Part shown: positions 16,827 through 25,517 of the stretch, piece by piece
Numbering within the stretch: position 1 is the stretch's first letter
Layout of the letters: every line of letters begins with the position of its first letter
Source: Nocardia araoensis NBRC 100135
Lineage (GTDB): Bacteria; Actinomycetota; Actinomycetes; Mycobacteriales; Mycobacteriaceae
NCBI RefSeq assembly: GCF_000308435.1
Contig: NZ_BAFR01000003.1
Location: 36,730 to 100,729, forward strand
DNA: 64,000 bases
Direction: 5' to 3'
Program-made: the position numbers and the translations under genes
Notes under the pieces: model-generated
Databases searched by the model: none
The model's input: only the letters and a program-made list of their open reading frames with translations
What the model was told of the DNA's origin: nothing

Positions 16827-19013
16827 TCAGGCCGGAGCAAGCGTCACCGGAACACCGTTGAACACGGCGTTGCCGGAGGGTGCGTCGACCACCGAATCAT
16901 CGGTCAGCACATTGGCGTTGACGCCCGCGTGCGTACGGGCCACGGTCTGCGCGCTGTCGCCGTGACCCCACCCGTGCGGCAGGCTCACCACGCCGGGCAT
17001 GATGGCTTCGGTCGGCTCCAGTGGCACCGTCAGTGTTCCGGCGGCCGATTTCACCACCGCGTGATCGCCGAGCCCGAGCCGGGCCACATCGGCCGGATTG
17101 ATATGCAGCGTGCAGCGATTCGATCCGCTCACCAGCGTCGCGATGTTGTGCATCCAGCTGTTGTTGGATCGCAGCTGTCGCCGCCCGATCAGCACGATCT
17201 CCGGCGCGGCGTCGGACAGGCGCGCTCGCATCCGCGCCACGTCGTCCAGCAGCGGCTGCGGGGCCAGGTCCACCCGTCCGCTCGCCGTGCGCAGCGCGCC
17301 AGGCAGCCGCGGCCGCAACGGACCGAGGTCGATGCCGTGCGGGTTGTCCAAGAGCACTTGCAGATTGAGTGTGCCGCCGTTCCACTCGCCGTACGGCCCG
17401 AGGCGCAGCATCAGATCGATGCGCTGCTCGGTGCTGTTCTCGCCGATCAGGTCACCGCGCCGCTCGGGGATCCCGGCCTTGTGCAGCATGCCCGCGATGA
17501 CGAGTTCGTCCACGGCGGTGAGCGGGTCGACCCCGTCGGAGCCGTCGTGCGGCCTGCCGGTCAGCGCGGCGGCGAGACGAGCCAGGACGGCGGGCTCGGA
17601 AGGCCGGTCACCCAGCGGCACCAGCGGGCGCGAGTAGCGCGTGTAGTTGCGCACGGCGAATTGCAGCAGCGCGAAGTCGTAGTGCGGGGACTGGGTGGGA
17701 CGCGGCGGAGGCAGGATCACATCGGCGTGCCTGGTGGTCTCGTTCACATACCGGTCCACGCTCACCATGAAGTCGAGCTGGGCGAACGCCTCGTCCAGCC
17801 GTGCGCCGCTCGGCGCGGACAGCACCGGATTGCCCGCGACCGTCACCAGGGCGCGGATCTGGCCTTCGCCCGGCGTGGTGATCTCGTCGGCGAGCGTCGC
17901 GACGGGCAGCTCGCCCATCGCCTCGGGCAGCCCGCGGACCCGGCTGGTCCAGCGTCCGGGGCGAAACGGCTTGGTGCGGGAGATGCCGCCGGCCGCGGCG
18001 GTGGCGAACATCGCTCCGCCGGGGGAGTCGAGGTTGCCGGTCAGCGCGTTGATCGCGTCGACGAGCCACTGCGTGATCGTGCCGAACTCGGCGGTGCACG
18101 TGCCGATCCGGGCGTACACCGCCGCGGTCGGCGCCGCCGCGAGTTCGCGGGCGAGCCGCACGATGGTAGACGCGGGCACGCCGGTGCGCGTCGCGACGGT
18201 ATCCGGATCGAACGCGCCGGCGGCGGTGCGCAATTCGTCCAGACCGGTGACCTCGACGCGCAGATCGGTCAGCTGTTCGGCGAAAAGCGTGTGCACGATG
18301 CCGAACAGCAGGTACGCATCGCTGCCCGGACGGATGAACAGGTGCTCGTCGGCGAGTTTCGCGGTGCGGGTCACCCGCGGATCGACCACCACGAAGCGGC
18401 CGCCCCGGCCGCGCAGCGCCTTCAACCTGCCCGGGAAATCCGGTGCGGTGCACAGCGAGCCGTTCGATTCCAGCGGATTGGCCCCCAGCATCAGCAGGTA
18501 ATCGGTGCGGTCGAGGTCCGGCACCGGCACGGTGAGCGGATCGCCGAACATCAGCCCGCTGGCCACCTGCTTGGGCATCTGGTCGGCGGTGCTGGCGGAG
18601 TAGATGTTCCTGGTGCCCAGCGCGCGGAGCAGCGCGGGCACGTACAGCGCGCCTGCCACGGTGTGCGCGTTGGGATTGCCCAAGTAGGCCGCGGCCGACT
18701 GGCTTCCGTGCTCGGCCACGACGGCGGGAAACCGCTCGGCGATGTAATCGAAGGCTTCGTCCCAGGTCGCGGTGTGCCAAGTGCCGGTCGCGCGATCACG
18801 GATCAGCGGTTCGGTCACCCGGTCCTGATCCTCGTCGAGGTGGCCGAAGCTGGCTCCCTTGGGGCAGATGAAGCCCTTGCTGAAGGGGTCGCTGCGGTCG
18901 CCGCGGACCGAGGTCACGTGGTCGTCCGGGTCCAGGGTGATTTCCAGGCCGCAGACCGCCTCACAGAGCGGGCAGGTCCGCAGCAGATTGCGCGATTGCG
19001 TGATCGGGGCCAT
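16827..19013 (-). CDS. Molybdopterin-dependent oxidoreductase (formate dehydrogenase/nitrate reductase superfamily)
   Basis: 728 residues. The N-terminus carries a 4Fe-4S cluster motif, CPLC-x3-C with a distant Cys in GFICPKG, followed by the DMSO-reductase-family molybdopterin domains and a C-terminal beta-barrel starting near residue 610. There is no twin-arginine signal, so it is probably cytoplasmic. The stretch where a Cys or selenocysteine ligand would lie reads SASTADQMPKQV, without Cys. Related mycobacterial proteins such as Rv0197 have no proven substrate. ATG 19013 places the Fe-S motif at residues ~12-19. No partner subunit or cofactor-assembly gene is adjacent. A strong hairpin follows the stop. 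Confidence 0.88.
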   Translation of the reverse strand: MAPITQSRNLLRTCPLCEAVCGLEITLDPDDHVTSVRGDRSDPFSKGFICPKGASFGHLDEDQDRVTEPLIRDRATGTWHTATWDEAFDYIAERFPAVVAEHGSQSAAAYLGNPNAHTVAGALYVPALLRALGTRNIYSASTADQMPKQVASGLMFGDPLTVPVPDLDRTDYLLMLGANPLESNGSLCTAPDFPGRLKALRGRGGRFVVVDPRVTRTAKLADEHLFIRPGSDAYLLFGIVHTLFAEQLTDLRVEVTGLDELRTAAGAFDPDTVATRTGVPASTIVRLARELAAAPTAAVYARIGTCTAEFGTITQWLVDAINALTGNLDSPGGAMFATAAAGGISRTKPFRPGRWTSRVRGLPEAMGELPVATLADEITTPGEGQIRALVTVAGNPVLSAPSGARLDEAFAQLDFMVSVDRYVNETTRHADVILPPPRPTQSPHYDFALLQFAVRNYTRYSRPLVPLGDRPSEPAVLARLAAALTGRPHDGSDGVDPLTAVDELVIAGMLHKAGIPERRGDLIGENSTEQRIDLMLRLGPYGEWNGGTLNLQVLLDNPHGIDLGPLRPRLPGALRTASGRVDLAPQPLLDDVARMRARLSDAAPEIVLIGRRQLRSNNSWMHNIATLVSGSNRCTLHINPADVARLGLGDHAVVKSAAGTLTVPLEPTEAIMPGVVSLPHGWGHGDSAQTVARTHAGVNANVLTDDSVVDAPSGNAVFNGVPVTLAPA

Positions 19014-19084
19014 ACCCCATCTTGGCGTCCCGCGGTGGAACTGAAAAGAGACCGCTTGATATCGGCAACGCCAAACGACCGGTA

Positions 19085-19122
19085 CCCGGCAGCGCTCCGG
19101 GGTGGGGATCCGGAGCGCCGGG
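19085..19122 (-). terminator. Hairpin after the prim-pol-like gene
   Basis: Stem GCGCTCCGG / CCGGAGCGC, extended by CCCG / CGGG with a 3-nt bulge. It lies about 80 bp past the minus-strand gene that ends at 19203 and upstream of the oxidoreductase. Confidence 0.5.
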
Positions 19123-19202
19123 ACGGATACCGGTCGCAAACAGGCCGGGTAGCGCGGCCCCGGCCCGCGATCAGCAGGTGAACTCGATCAGGGGTGCGTC
19201 GT

Positions 19203-19721
19203 TCAGCAAGCGATGGTCAGGTTGGCGCGGCGCGACGAGGTGGCGGCGCGTACGGCCGCGGCGATCGCGACGACCGGCGGCACCCAGCGGGCCTCGGCGG
19301 GCGCGACGCCCCAGCAGGCGGAACCGGCCGAGAGGTGGGTGGGCGGCAGCGGGATGCCCGCGCCGTCGGTGTACACGATGGCGCCGGCCTCGCGCAGCGC
19401 CTCGAGCGCCATCGCGGCCTTGCGGACGCCGGTGACCAGGTGAATCTCGCGACGCTCCGCGCCGGGAACCTCGATCACCGGACCGGACAGGTTGTTCGCC
19501 CGCAGGAAGCGGCGGACCTCGCCGGCGAGTTCGCCGGTGACCTCGATGCCGGACAGGTCGTCGTCGGTGATCAGGCTCAGACCGTTGGCCGTTTCGGCGA
19601 CCGTCCATCCGCGCTGGTTGTAGTCCTGCGCAGCGGCGGTCAGCTCGGCCGCCGTGACGGAAGTCGGAAACGTGGTGCGCACTGTCTTCTCCATTCCCCG
19701 GTAGATCTCTGGGTCCTGCAT
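19203..19721 (-). CDS. Prim-pol-like small protein, probably non-catalytic
   Basis: 172 residues (ATG 19721; ATG 19694 is an alternative). The order of motifs, a central SGPVIEVPG, then HLVTG, then GIPLPPTHL and a C-terminal RWVPPVVAIAAAVRA, resembles the short actinobacterial proteins annotated as bifunctional DNA primase/polymerase N-terminal domain. The acidic metal-binding residues of a working prim-pol are not evident, so it is likely a derived, non-catalytic relative. It is not next to replication genes. The family call is tentative. Confidence 0.6.
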   Translation of the reverse strand: MQDPEIYRGMEKTVRTTFPTSVTAAELTAAAQDYNQRGWTVAETANGLSLITDDDLSGIEVTGELAGEVRRFLRANNLSGPVIEVPGAERREIHLVTGVRKAAMALEALREAGAIVYTDGAGIPLPPTHLSAGSACWGVAPAEARWVPPVVAIAAAVRAATSSRRANLTIAC

Positions 19722-20159
19722 TCATGGGTCGTATCGGCGGGGGGCGCCGTGGGCGTTACGGGTTCTCCGAAAGAATTTCCGGAGTGTCGCCTAGGTCTCA
19801 TTTCCGAGAGGTTCGTCCGTGGGCCGCCGGGCACCCCGAGGTGGCTCGCCACGCTTGCCACGCAGCTACTTTCGGCCGTGGACCTGGCCACTCGCTGCGC
19901 CGGAGCTGTGCGGTCGCTGTGGATGGGCGTAAGGGGTGTTGCGGGTGCGAAAACATACCGGCAGCGGGTGATTTCCGGCTGGATCCCCGTGCCCCCGGCG
20001 GGGGAGGATTCTCGGCATGAGCGTCAGGCCTGGAGGTGGCAGCTTGCGTAACCGCTCAGGGCGCAGGGCTGCCGCAGCGGGATTCGGCATGCGCATCGGG
20101 CCCGGCTTGTGTGACACAGGGACACGCAACACGACCCTCGGCTCGGAGGAGGAGACGAC
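19722..20159. other. Gene-free stretch
   Basis: 438 bp between divergent genes. Short GC-rich frames occur on both strands, but none has a ribosome-binding site and family features together. GGAGGAG at its right end serves the next gene. No repeat or RNA gene was seen. Confidence 0.4.
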
Positions 20160-20723
20160 ATGAGTGACGAATCCAACGGAGCAGGCGCGCCCGTGGACGC
20201 CGACGACTACGAGGCCGAGTCGCGCTGGATCGCGTGGAAAGAGTCGGCGGCCAAGCGGTTCTCCGCGACCGTCTCCGACGAAGAACAACCCGTCGAGCCG
20301 TTCCGCAGCCCGCGGGCGTTCGCACAGTGGAGTGCCGCGGCCGCGCGCGCTCTGCTCGACGTGCAGTTCCACCGCCCGGCCACCCGAACTCTCTTGCCGC
20401 TGGCCTACATCTTGGGTCTGGTGTTCGCCTTCGCCGTGCCCATCACGCTGACGGTCTCGGCATGGCGGGTGTCGGCGGTGCTCGGCTTGCTCGCCGCGGT
20501 GCTGGGCGTGCCGCTCGGCCTGACCATCGCCGCCGCCGTCCGCCTGATGCTCGAGTTCCTGGTCAACGCCTCCCGTCTGGCGACCAGGGTGGAGCACATC
20601 AGCGAACTGGCCGACGACCTGTTCCAGGCGTTGTCGGACGTGGCCGAGCCGGTCAACCAGCTGTCCGAAGACGTTCGGGCGGTGCAGTTCTGGCGCTTCC
20701 GCAAGCGAAACCCACGCAGGTAG
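20160..20723 (+). CDS. DUF4282-like two-span membrane protein
   Basis: 187 residues. An acidic cytoplasmic N-terminus (~1-75) is followed by two membrane segments at ~80-100 (LPLAYILGLVFAFAVPITL) and ~107-130, then an amphipathic C-terminal helix with EFLVNASRLATRVEHI. This pattern fits DUF4282. Function is unknown. GGAGGAG lies 7 nt before the ATG. It is followed by an XRE regulator on the same strand with a 204-bp gap, so they are probably separate transcripts. Confidence 0.7.
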   Translation: MSDESNGAGAPVDADDYEAESRWIAWKESAAKRFSATVSDEEQPVEPFRSPRAFAQWSAAAARALLDVQFHRPATRTLLPLAYILGLVFAFAVPITLTVSAWRVSAVLGLLAAVLGVPLGLTIAAAVRLMLEFLVNASRLATRVEHISELADDLFQALSDVAEPVNQLSEDVRAVQFWRFRKRNPRR

Positions 20724-20927
20724 AGACCCGATCGCGGCAGGCGGAAGTGGTTGACGCACGGGAGTCATCGGCGTAGCTGAGACACGCGCAGTGACCGCTG
20801 TGAGTTTCACTGTGAACAATGCTGTTCGGATACCCGGAATCCACCTCGGGTGTCCGAGGGCGGGCCGCGCCGCCGACCGTGCATGGGTTCACGGGTGCGG
20901 GCGGCGTACGGCGAACAGGGGGGAAGC

Positions 20928-21803
20928 ATGGCTTTACCACAGGGAACGACCGGATCGACCATGCCGCGACGGCAGCTCGGCAGGCAGTTGCGCGATCTGC
21001 GCAACCGGGCCGGGATGACCACGCGGGTGGCCGCGCAGCAGCTGGAGTGGTCGGAGGCGAAGATCTGGCGGATTGAGACCGGCCAGACCTCGTTGCGCGG
21101 CCTGGATGTCGAGGCGATGTGCAAGGTCTACGGTGCGCCGCCCGACCTGCTCGAACCGCTGCGTGCGTTGGCGCGCGATACGAAAGCCAAGGGCTGGTGG
21201 ACCGCCTACGGCGATGTGATTCCGGAGGGGTTCGAGGTATACATCGGGCTGGAAGAGGCGTGCACCCGGCTGCTCACTTACGAGAACGAACTCGTCCCTG
21301 GCTTGCTGCAAACCGAGGGCTACACCCGCGCGGTGTGCGCGGCGGCGCATCCCGAATTGTCCGCGGACGAGCTCGACCGCAGGGTGCGTTTACGCCAGGC
21401 CAGGCAGGCGCTGGTCACCCGCACCGACGCGCCGCTGTGGCTGGACGCGCTGATCGATGAGTCGGTACTGCGGCGGCGCATCGGTGACCCGACGGTGACC
21501 GCCGAGCAACTCGACCATCTGCTCGATATGGCGCGGTTGCCGAACGTCCGGCTCCGGGTGGTGCCCGGGGATTGCGCCTATCACGACGGCATGGCGTCGG
21601 GCCGTTTCGTGCTGTTGGAGTTCGCCGAGGTGGGTTCCGGCGAGCGGCCGGAACCGCCGGTGGTCTACCTGGAGACGTTCACCGGGCCCGTCTACGTGGA
21701 CAAGGAATACGAGATAGCGCGGTTCCGAGCGGCATTCGCGAGCATCGAGGCGGCGGCGATCGACGCGCGCGCACGCATCGAAGACGCGCGGAAAGCGCTC
21801 TGA
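20928..21803 (+). CDS. XRE-type helix-turn-helix protein with DUF5753 domain
   Basis: 291 residues. N-terminal XRE HTH at ~15-70 (LGRQLRDLRNRAGMTTRVAAQ, EWSEAKIWRIETGQ). The rest is a DUF5753 domain with the hallmark YENELVPGLLQTEGYTRAV and a C-terminal VYLETFTGPVYVD. ATG 20928 is chosen for the GGGGGGAAGC just before it. Such regulators are abundant in actinomycetes and are often paired with a DUF397 gene; none is seen here. Its DNA target is not known. Confidence 0.88.
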   Translation: MALPQGTTGSTMPRRQLGRQLRDLRNRAGMTTRVAAQQLEWSEAKIWRIETGQTSLRGLDVEAMCKVYGAPPDLLEPLRALARDTKAKGWWTAYGDVIPEGFEVYIGLEEACTRLLTYENELVPGLLQTEGYTRAVCAAAHPELSADELDRRVRLRQARQALVTRTDAPLWLDALIDESVLRRRIGDPTVTAEQLDHLLDMARLPNVRLRVVPGDCAYHDGMASGRFVLLEFAEVGSGERPEPPVVYLETFTGPVYVDKEYEIARFRAAFASIEAAAIDARARIEDARKAL

Positions 21804-21826
21804 GCAAGGGCCTCAGCCCGCGCTGA

Positions 21827-22255
21827 TCAGCACTTCGGCGGCCCCGGCAGTGCCCAGGTGTCGCTCAATACCGCCCGGTGGGTGGGCAGGGCCTGCTCGT
21901 AGACCTCGCGGCCCTTGTCGGTGAGGCAGACGAACACGGCGCGACGGTCTTGCTCACACATGGTGCGCTGGACGAGGCCGTCGCGTTCCAGCCGCGCCAC
22001 GGCCCGCGACAGCGCGCTCTGGCTGAGATAGATGTCGTTGGCGAGGTCGCTCATCCGGTAGTCGCCGCAGTTGGCATCGACCAGCCGGTCCAGCGTCTCG
22101 AACTCGCTGAGCCCGATCTGATGGCCGTTCTGGAGCGCTTTCTCGAGCGCGCAACTCACCGCCGCATGCCGGTCGAGCAGCTCGCGCCACTCTCCAACGA
22201 GCCCGGCCTGCGCGGGAGCGCGCCGGGCTGTGCCCAGGATGGTCGGCTTCGACAT
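21827..22255 (-). CDS. MarR-family transcriptional regulator
   Basis: 142 residues, winged-helix MarR. Recognition helix YLSQSALSRAVARLE, wing with CEQDRRAVFVCLTDKG, and a Cys in DANCGDYRM close to the first DNA-binding helix. It is divergent from an MFS drug-exporter gene, and the 85-bp space holds three GCAT(T/G)TAATG repeats with 15-bp spacing plus a TGCAATTGCA palindrome. The usual model is repression of the exporter with relief by a drug-like ligand. Two cysteines (in the N-terminal half and in TMCEQD) could allow redox sensing, which is inference. Confidence 0.9.
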   Translation of the reverse strand: MSKPTILGTARRAPAQAGLVGEWRELLDRHAAVSCALEKALQNGHQIGLSEFETLDRLVDANCGDYRMSDLANDIYLSQSALSRAVARLERDGLVQRTMCEQDRRAVFVCLTDKGREVYEQALPTHRAVLSDTWALPGPPKC

Positions 22256-22285
22256 GGCCCCATCTTAGTGGGCTCGGACAGTCTA

Positions 22286-22332
22286 TGCAATTGCATTTAA
22301 TGTGTTGGCATTTAATGCACACGCATGTAATG
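22286..22332. promoter_or_regulatory. Operator array between marR and MFS exporter
   Basis: A TGCAATTGCA palindrome at 22286-22295, then three copies of GCATKTAATG starting at 22293, 22308 and 22323, exactly 15 bp apart. The middle copy is a perfect dyad, GCATT-T-AATGC. The array lies right before the MFS start at 22341 and should bind the divergent MarR. Confidence 0.7.
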
Positions 22333-22340
22333 TTCCCCGC

Positions 22341-23807
22341 ATGACTTCACCAGCAACGCTCTCGGCCGCTCAGGCGAGCGATCCGGCCAGATGGTCAGCC
22401 CGGCTCTGGGGCATGCTGATCACGCTGTGCATCGTGTTGTTCCTCGACGGGCTCGACGTCTCGATGATCGGTGTCGCACTGCCGTCCATCGGCACGGAAC
22501 TCGATCTGTCCACCTCGACCCTGCAATGGCTGGTCAGCGGTTACGTCCTCGGCTACGGCGGTCTGCTGCTGCTCGGCGGCCGCACCGCCGACCTGCTCGG
22601 GCGGCGCAAGGTCTTCCTGATCGCGCTCGCGGTCTTCGCGGTCGCCTCGCTGGCCGGCGGTCTGGTCAGCTCCGGTCCGCTGCTGATCCTCACCCGCTTC
22701 GTCAAGGGCCTCGCCGCCGCGTTCACCGCGCCGACCGGCCTGTCCATCATCACCACGAACTTCGCCGAGGGCCCCGCCCGCAACAAGGCGCTGTCCATCT
22801 ACACGGTGTTCGGCGCGGGCGGCTACTCCATGGGCCTGCTGTTCGGCGGCCTGATGACCGGTGTCGGCTGGCGCTGGACGTTCTTGCTGCCGGTGCCGAT
22901 CGCGCTCGCCGCGCTGGTCGCTGCCTATGTGCTGGTGCCCAAGGACAAGGCCGCCGAGGAAGGCGGACACGACCTACTGGGGGCGCTGCTGTCCACCGCC
23001 GCCATGCTGCTGCTGGTCTATACCGTGGTCGCTGCGCCGGAAGCGGGCTGGGCTTCGGTGCGCACCATCGGTTCGTTCGTCGCGGTCGCCGCTCTGTTCG
23101 CCGGGTTCGTCGCGGTGGAGAAGCGGGTGCGCTACCCGCTGGTTCGCCTGGGAATCCTGCGCAAGTCCTCGCTGGTCCGTGCCAGTCTCGCGATCGTCGC
23201 GGTGGCGGGGTCCTACTTCAGCTGGCAGTTCATCGTGACCCTGTACATGCAGGACACTCTCGAGTGGTCTCCGTTGAAGCTGGCCATGGCGCTGCTGCCG
23301 GTCGGTCTGCTGGTGGTGCTGTCGGCCTTCTTCTCCGACAAGCTCGTCGATCGCTTCGGCACCGGCCCGGTGATCGGGGTGACCATGACCGTGATGGCCG
23401 TCGGCTACCTGCTGTTCCTGCGGCTGGACACCGCGCCCTCCTACCTGACGATGCTGCTGCCCGCGGTGCTGCTCATCGGCATCGGATGGGTCGGCTTCCC
23501 GGCCATCAACATCCAGGCCACCAACGGCATCGATGACGAGGAGCAGGGCCTCGCCGCCGGAGTGCTGCAAACGTCCATGCAGGTCGGCGCGGCCATCGTG
23601 CTCGCGGGGACCACGGCGATCATCTCCTCCGGCGCGCACGCCGACATCTCGGCCGCCGGGATGCTCGACACCTACCGTCCCGGTCTGGAGTTCGCCGCGG
23701 GCGTGTCCATCGTCGGCGCGCTCGTCGCCCTGCTGGCCTTCGTGCCGCGATTCCGCGGCCGGGAGCGGGCGGCGGACGAGCAGAAGGAATTGCAACTCGT
23801 GGGCTGA
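22341..23807 (+). CDS. MFS multidrug exporter, DHA2 (14-span) family
   Basis: About 488 residues with 14 predicted membrane segments. The motif A copy is GRTADLLGRRK in the loop between segments 2 and 3; the first segment carries DGLDVSMIGVALPSIG; motif C-like glycine patterns occur in segment 5 (GAGGYSMGLLFGG). It is a proton-coupled exporter of drugs or toxic metabolites at the plasma membrane. The start at ATG 22341 follows the operator array of the divergent MarR gene. The frame also opens at 22302, but that start lies inside the operator. A hairpin follows the stop. Confidence 0.9.
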   Translation: MTSPATLSAAQASDPARWSARLWGMLITLCIVLFLDGLDVSMIGVALPSIGTELDLSTSTLQWLVSGYVLGYGGLLLLGGRTADLLGRRKVFLIALAVFAVASLAGGLVSSGPLLILTRFVKGLAAAFTAPTGLSIITTNFAEGPARNKALSIYTVFGAGGYSMGLLFGGLMTGVGWRWTFLLPVPIALAALVAAYVLVPKDKAAEEGGHDLLGALLSTAAMLLLVYTVVAAPEAGWASVRTIGSFVAVAALFAGFVAVEKRVRYPLVRLGILRKSSLVRASLAIVAVAGSYFSWQFIVTLYMQDTLEWSPLKLAMALLPVGLLVVLSAFFSDKLVDRFGTGPVIGVTMTVMAVGYLLFLRLDTAPSYLTMLLPAVLLIGIGWVGFPAINIQATNGIDDEEQGLAAGVLQTSMQVGAAIVLAGTTAIISSGAHADISAAGMLDTYRPGLEFAAGVSIVGALVALLAFVPRFRGRERAADEQKELQLVG

Positions 23808-23819
23808 CGAGGTATCGGC

Positions 23820-23856
23820 CGAGCGCCGTCATCCCGCACCGGGGTGGCGGCGCTCG
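23820..23856. terminator. Bidirectional terminator between MFS gene and rmlC
   Basis: Stem CGAGCGCCG / CGGCGCTCG, continued inward by CATCCCG / CGGGGTG. It lies between two convergent genes (stops at 23807 and 23869). Confidence 0.7.
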
Positions 23857-23868
23857 ACGCCGTTCGGA

Positions 23869-24417
23869 TCACGAGAAAGGCGGAGCCACGCTGTCTTTCG
23901 CGGAGCGGATGAACGTCAGTTCCCGGCCGTTGCGCCCCACCCGCGGCCACTCGATGCCGAGGGTCGGGTCGAACGCGTCGATGTCATGGTCGAACTCCGG
24001 CTGGTACTCCAGGGAGCACAGGTAGGTGACCGTCGAACCGTCCTCGAGCGAGAGGATCGCGTGGCCGAGCCCTTCGGACAGGAACACCGAGCGCCGGTCG
24101 ACGTCGTCGAGCAGCACGCTGTCCCAGCGGCCGTAGGTCGGCGAGCCGGGGCGCAGGTCGACGACCACGTCGAGGAACGCGCCGCGCACGCAGGTCACGT
24201 ACTTGGCCTGTCCGGGCGGGTCGTCGGTGTAGTGGATGCCGCGCAATACCCCGGCCGCCGACACCGAGCAGTTGACCTGCCGCAGGTCGAACGCCCGCCC
24301 GGTCGCCTTCTCGAACTCCGAGGCCTTGAACCCCTCGAGGAACATGCCGCGATCGTCACCGTGCTGGCGCGGCGTGATCACCCATGCGCCCGGCACCGCG
24401 AGTTCCCGGAACTCCAT
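23869..24417 (-). CDS. rmlC: dTDP-4-dehydrorhamnose 3,5-epimerase RmlC
   Basis: 182 residues, cupin fold. It converts dTDP-4-keto-6-deoxyglucose to dTDP-4-keto-rhamnose for the rhamnose of the arabinogalactan linker. The catalytic His lies in GVLRGIHYTD, and other family blocks are KYVTCVRGAFLDVVVDLR and FLSEGLGHAI. ATG 24417 lies 2 nt after the rmlA stop (TGAGCATG), so the two genes form one operon. The length is slightly below the ~200 residues usual for the family. Confidence 0.93.
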   Translation of the reverse strand: MEFRELAVPGAWVITPRQHGDDRGMFLEGFKASEFEKATGRAFDLRQVNCSVSAAGVLRGIHYTDDPPGQAKYVTCVRGAFLDVVVDLRPGSPTYGRWDSVLLDDVDRRSVFLSEGLGHAILSLEDGSTVTYLCSLEYQPEFDHDIDAFDPTLGIEWPRVGRNGRELTFIRSAKDSVAPPFS

Positions 24418-24419
24418 GC

Positions 24420-25292
24420 TCACCAGTCCCGTCCGCGTTCGAGCAGATCCAGCAGGTAGCGGCCGTAACCGGAGCGGACCAGCGGTTCGGCGAGCGCGCA
24501 CAGCTGCTCGTCGTCGATGAAGCCCATCCGCCAGGCCACCTCCTCCGGCACGCCGATCTTGAGGCCCTGCCGCTCCTCGATGGTGCGGACGTAATTGGCG
24601 GCGTCGAGCAGGGAATCGAAGGTACCGGTGTCCAGCCAGGCGGTACCGCGGGCGAGCACGTCCACGCTCAGACGATCCTGTTCCAGATAGGCGCGATTGA
24701 TGTCGGTGATCTCGTACTCCCCGCGGGCGGACGGACGCAGCGACCTGGCGATTTCCACCACGTCGTTGTCATAGAAGTACAGCCCCGGAATGGCGTAGTT
24801 CGATCGCGGCGTCTTCGGCTTCTCCTCGATGGACACCGCGCGTCCTTCGGTGAACTCCACCACGCCGTAGGCGGTCGGGTCGGAGACCCAGTAGGCGAAC
24901 ACCGCGCCGCCGTCGATGCCGTGGAAGCGATTGAGACTGGTGCCGAGGCCGGGACCGTGAAAGATGTTGTCGCCGAGCACCAGTGCGGCGCAATCGCCGC
25001 CGATGTGATCGGCGCCGAGGACGAAGGCCCTGGCCAGGCCGTCGGGCTCGGGCTGGACCACGTAACTCAGCGACAGCCCGAACTGCGTGCCGTCACCGAG
25101 CAGCCGCCGGAACGCCGTTGCGTCCTCGGGCGTCGTGATCACCAGGATGTCCCTGATCCCCGCGAGCATCAGCGTGGAAAGGGGGTAGTAGACCATGGGT
25201 TTGTCGTAGACCGGGACCAGCTGCTTGCTCACCCCGCGCGTGATCGGGTGCAACCGGGAGCCGGTGCCGCCCGCCAGAATGATTCCGCGCAT
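24420..25292 (-). CDS. rmlA: Glucose-1-phosphate thymidylyltransferase RmlA
   Basis: 290 residues. It makes dTDP-glucose from glucose-1-phosphate and dTTP, the first step of dTDP-L-rhamnose synthesis. The N-terminal nucleotidyltransferase signature is [20 protein letters not shown]; other active-site blocks are [23 protein letters not shown] and [10 protein letters not shown]. The length is typical. The start at ATG 25292 gives the canonical MRGIILAGG beginning. It is first in the rmlA-rmlC operon and divergent from an esterase gene. Confidence 0.95.
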   Translation of the reverse strand: MRGIILAGGTGSRLHPITRGVSKQLVPVYDKPMVYYPLSTLMLAGIRDILVITTPEDATAFRRLLGDGTQFGLSLSYVVQPEPDGLARAFVLGADHIGGDCAALVLGDNIFHGPGLGTSLNRFHGIDGGAVFAYWVSDPTAYGVVEFTEGRAVSIEEKPKTPRSNYAIPGLYFYDNDVVEIARSLRPSARGEYEITDINRAYLEQDRLSVDVLARGTAWLDTGTFDSLLDAANYVRTIEERQGLKIGVPEEVAWRMGFIDDEQLCALAEPLVRSGYGRYLLDLLERGRDW

Positions 25293-25517
25293 GCCTTGGA
25301 GTCTGCCAGTTTCGCGGCTGCGGGATTCGGTGAGGTTCCGAGTAGTCCTCGATTCGGTTACGGACGTTTCGCCGCGGCGGTGTTGGAGCGATTCTGTTGC
25401 GTAGGTCACGATGCGCATGGTGTTCTGAAAAGACACTGTGTGAGATGTCAGCGCCGACAGCTCGCCTGGGCACGGTCCGGTCGTGATTCGGCGCGCCAGT
25501 TGTGAGGTAGGTGCGCG

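Noticed and set aside
16929..19181. 750-codon plus-strand frame
   Set aside because: Fully antisense to the molybdopterin oxidoreductase, which has intact Fe-S and cofactor motifs; the composition is shadow-like.
19724..20020. 98-codon plus-strand frame before the DUF4282-like gene
   Set aside because: No ribosome-binding site and Arg/Gly-rich composition like a non-coding frame.
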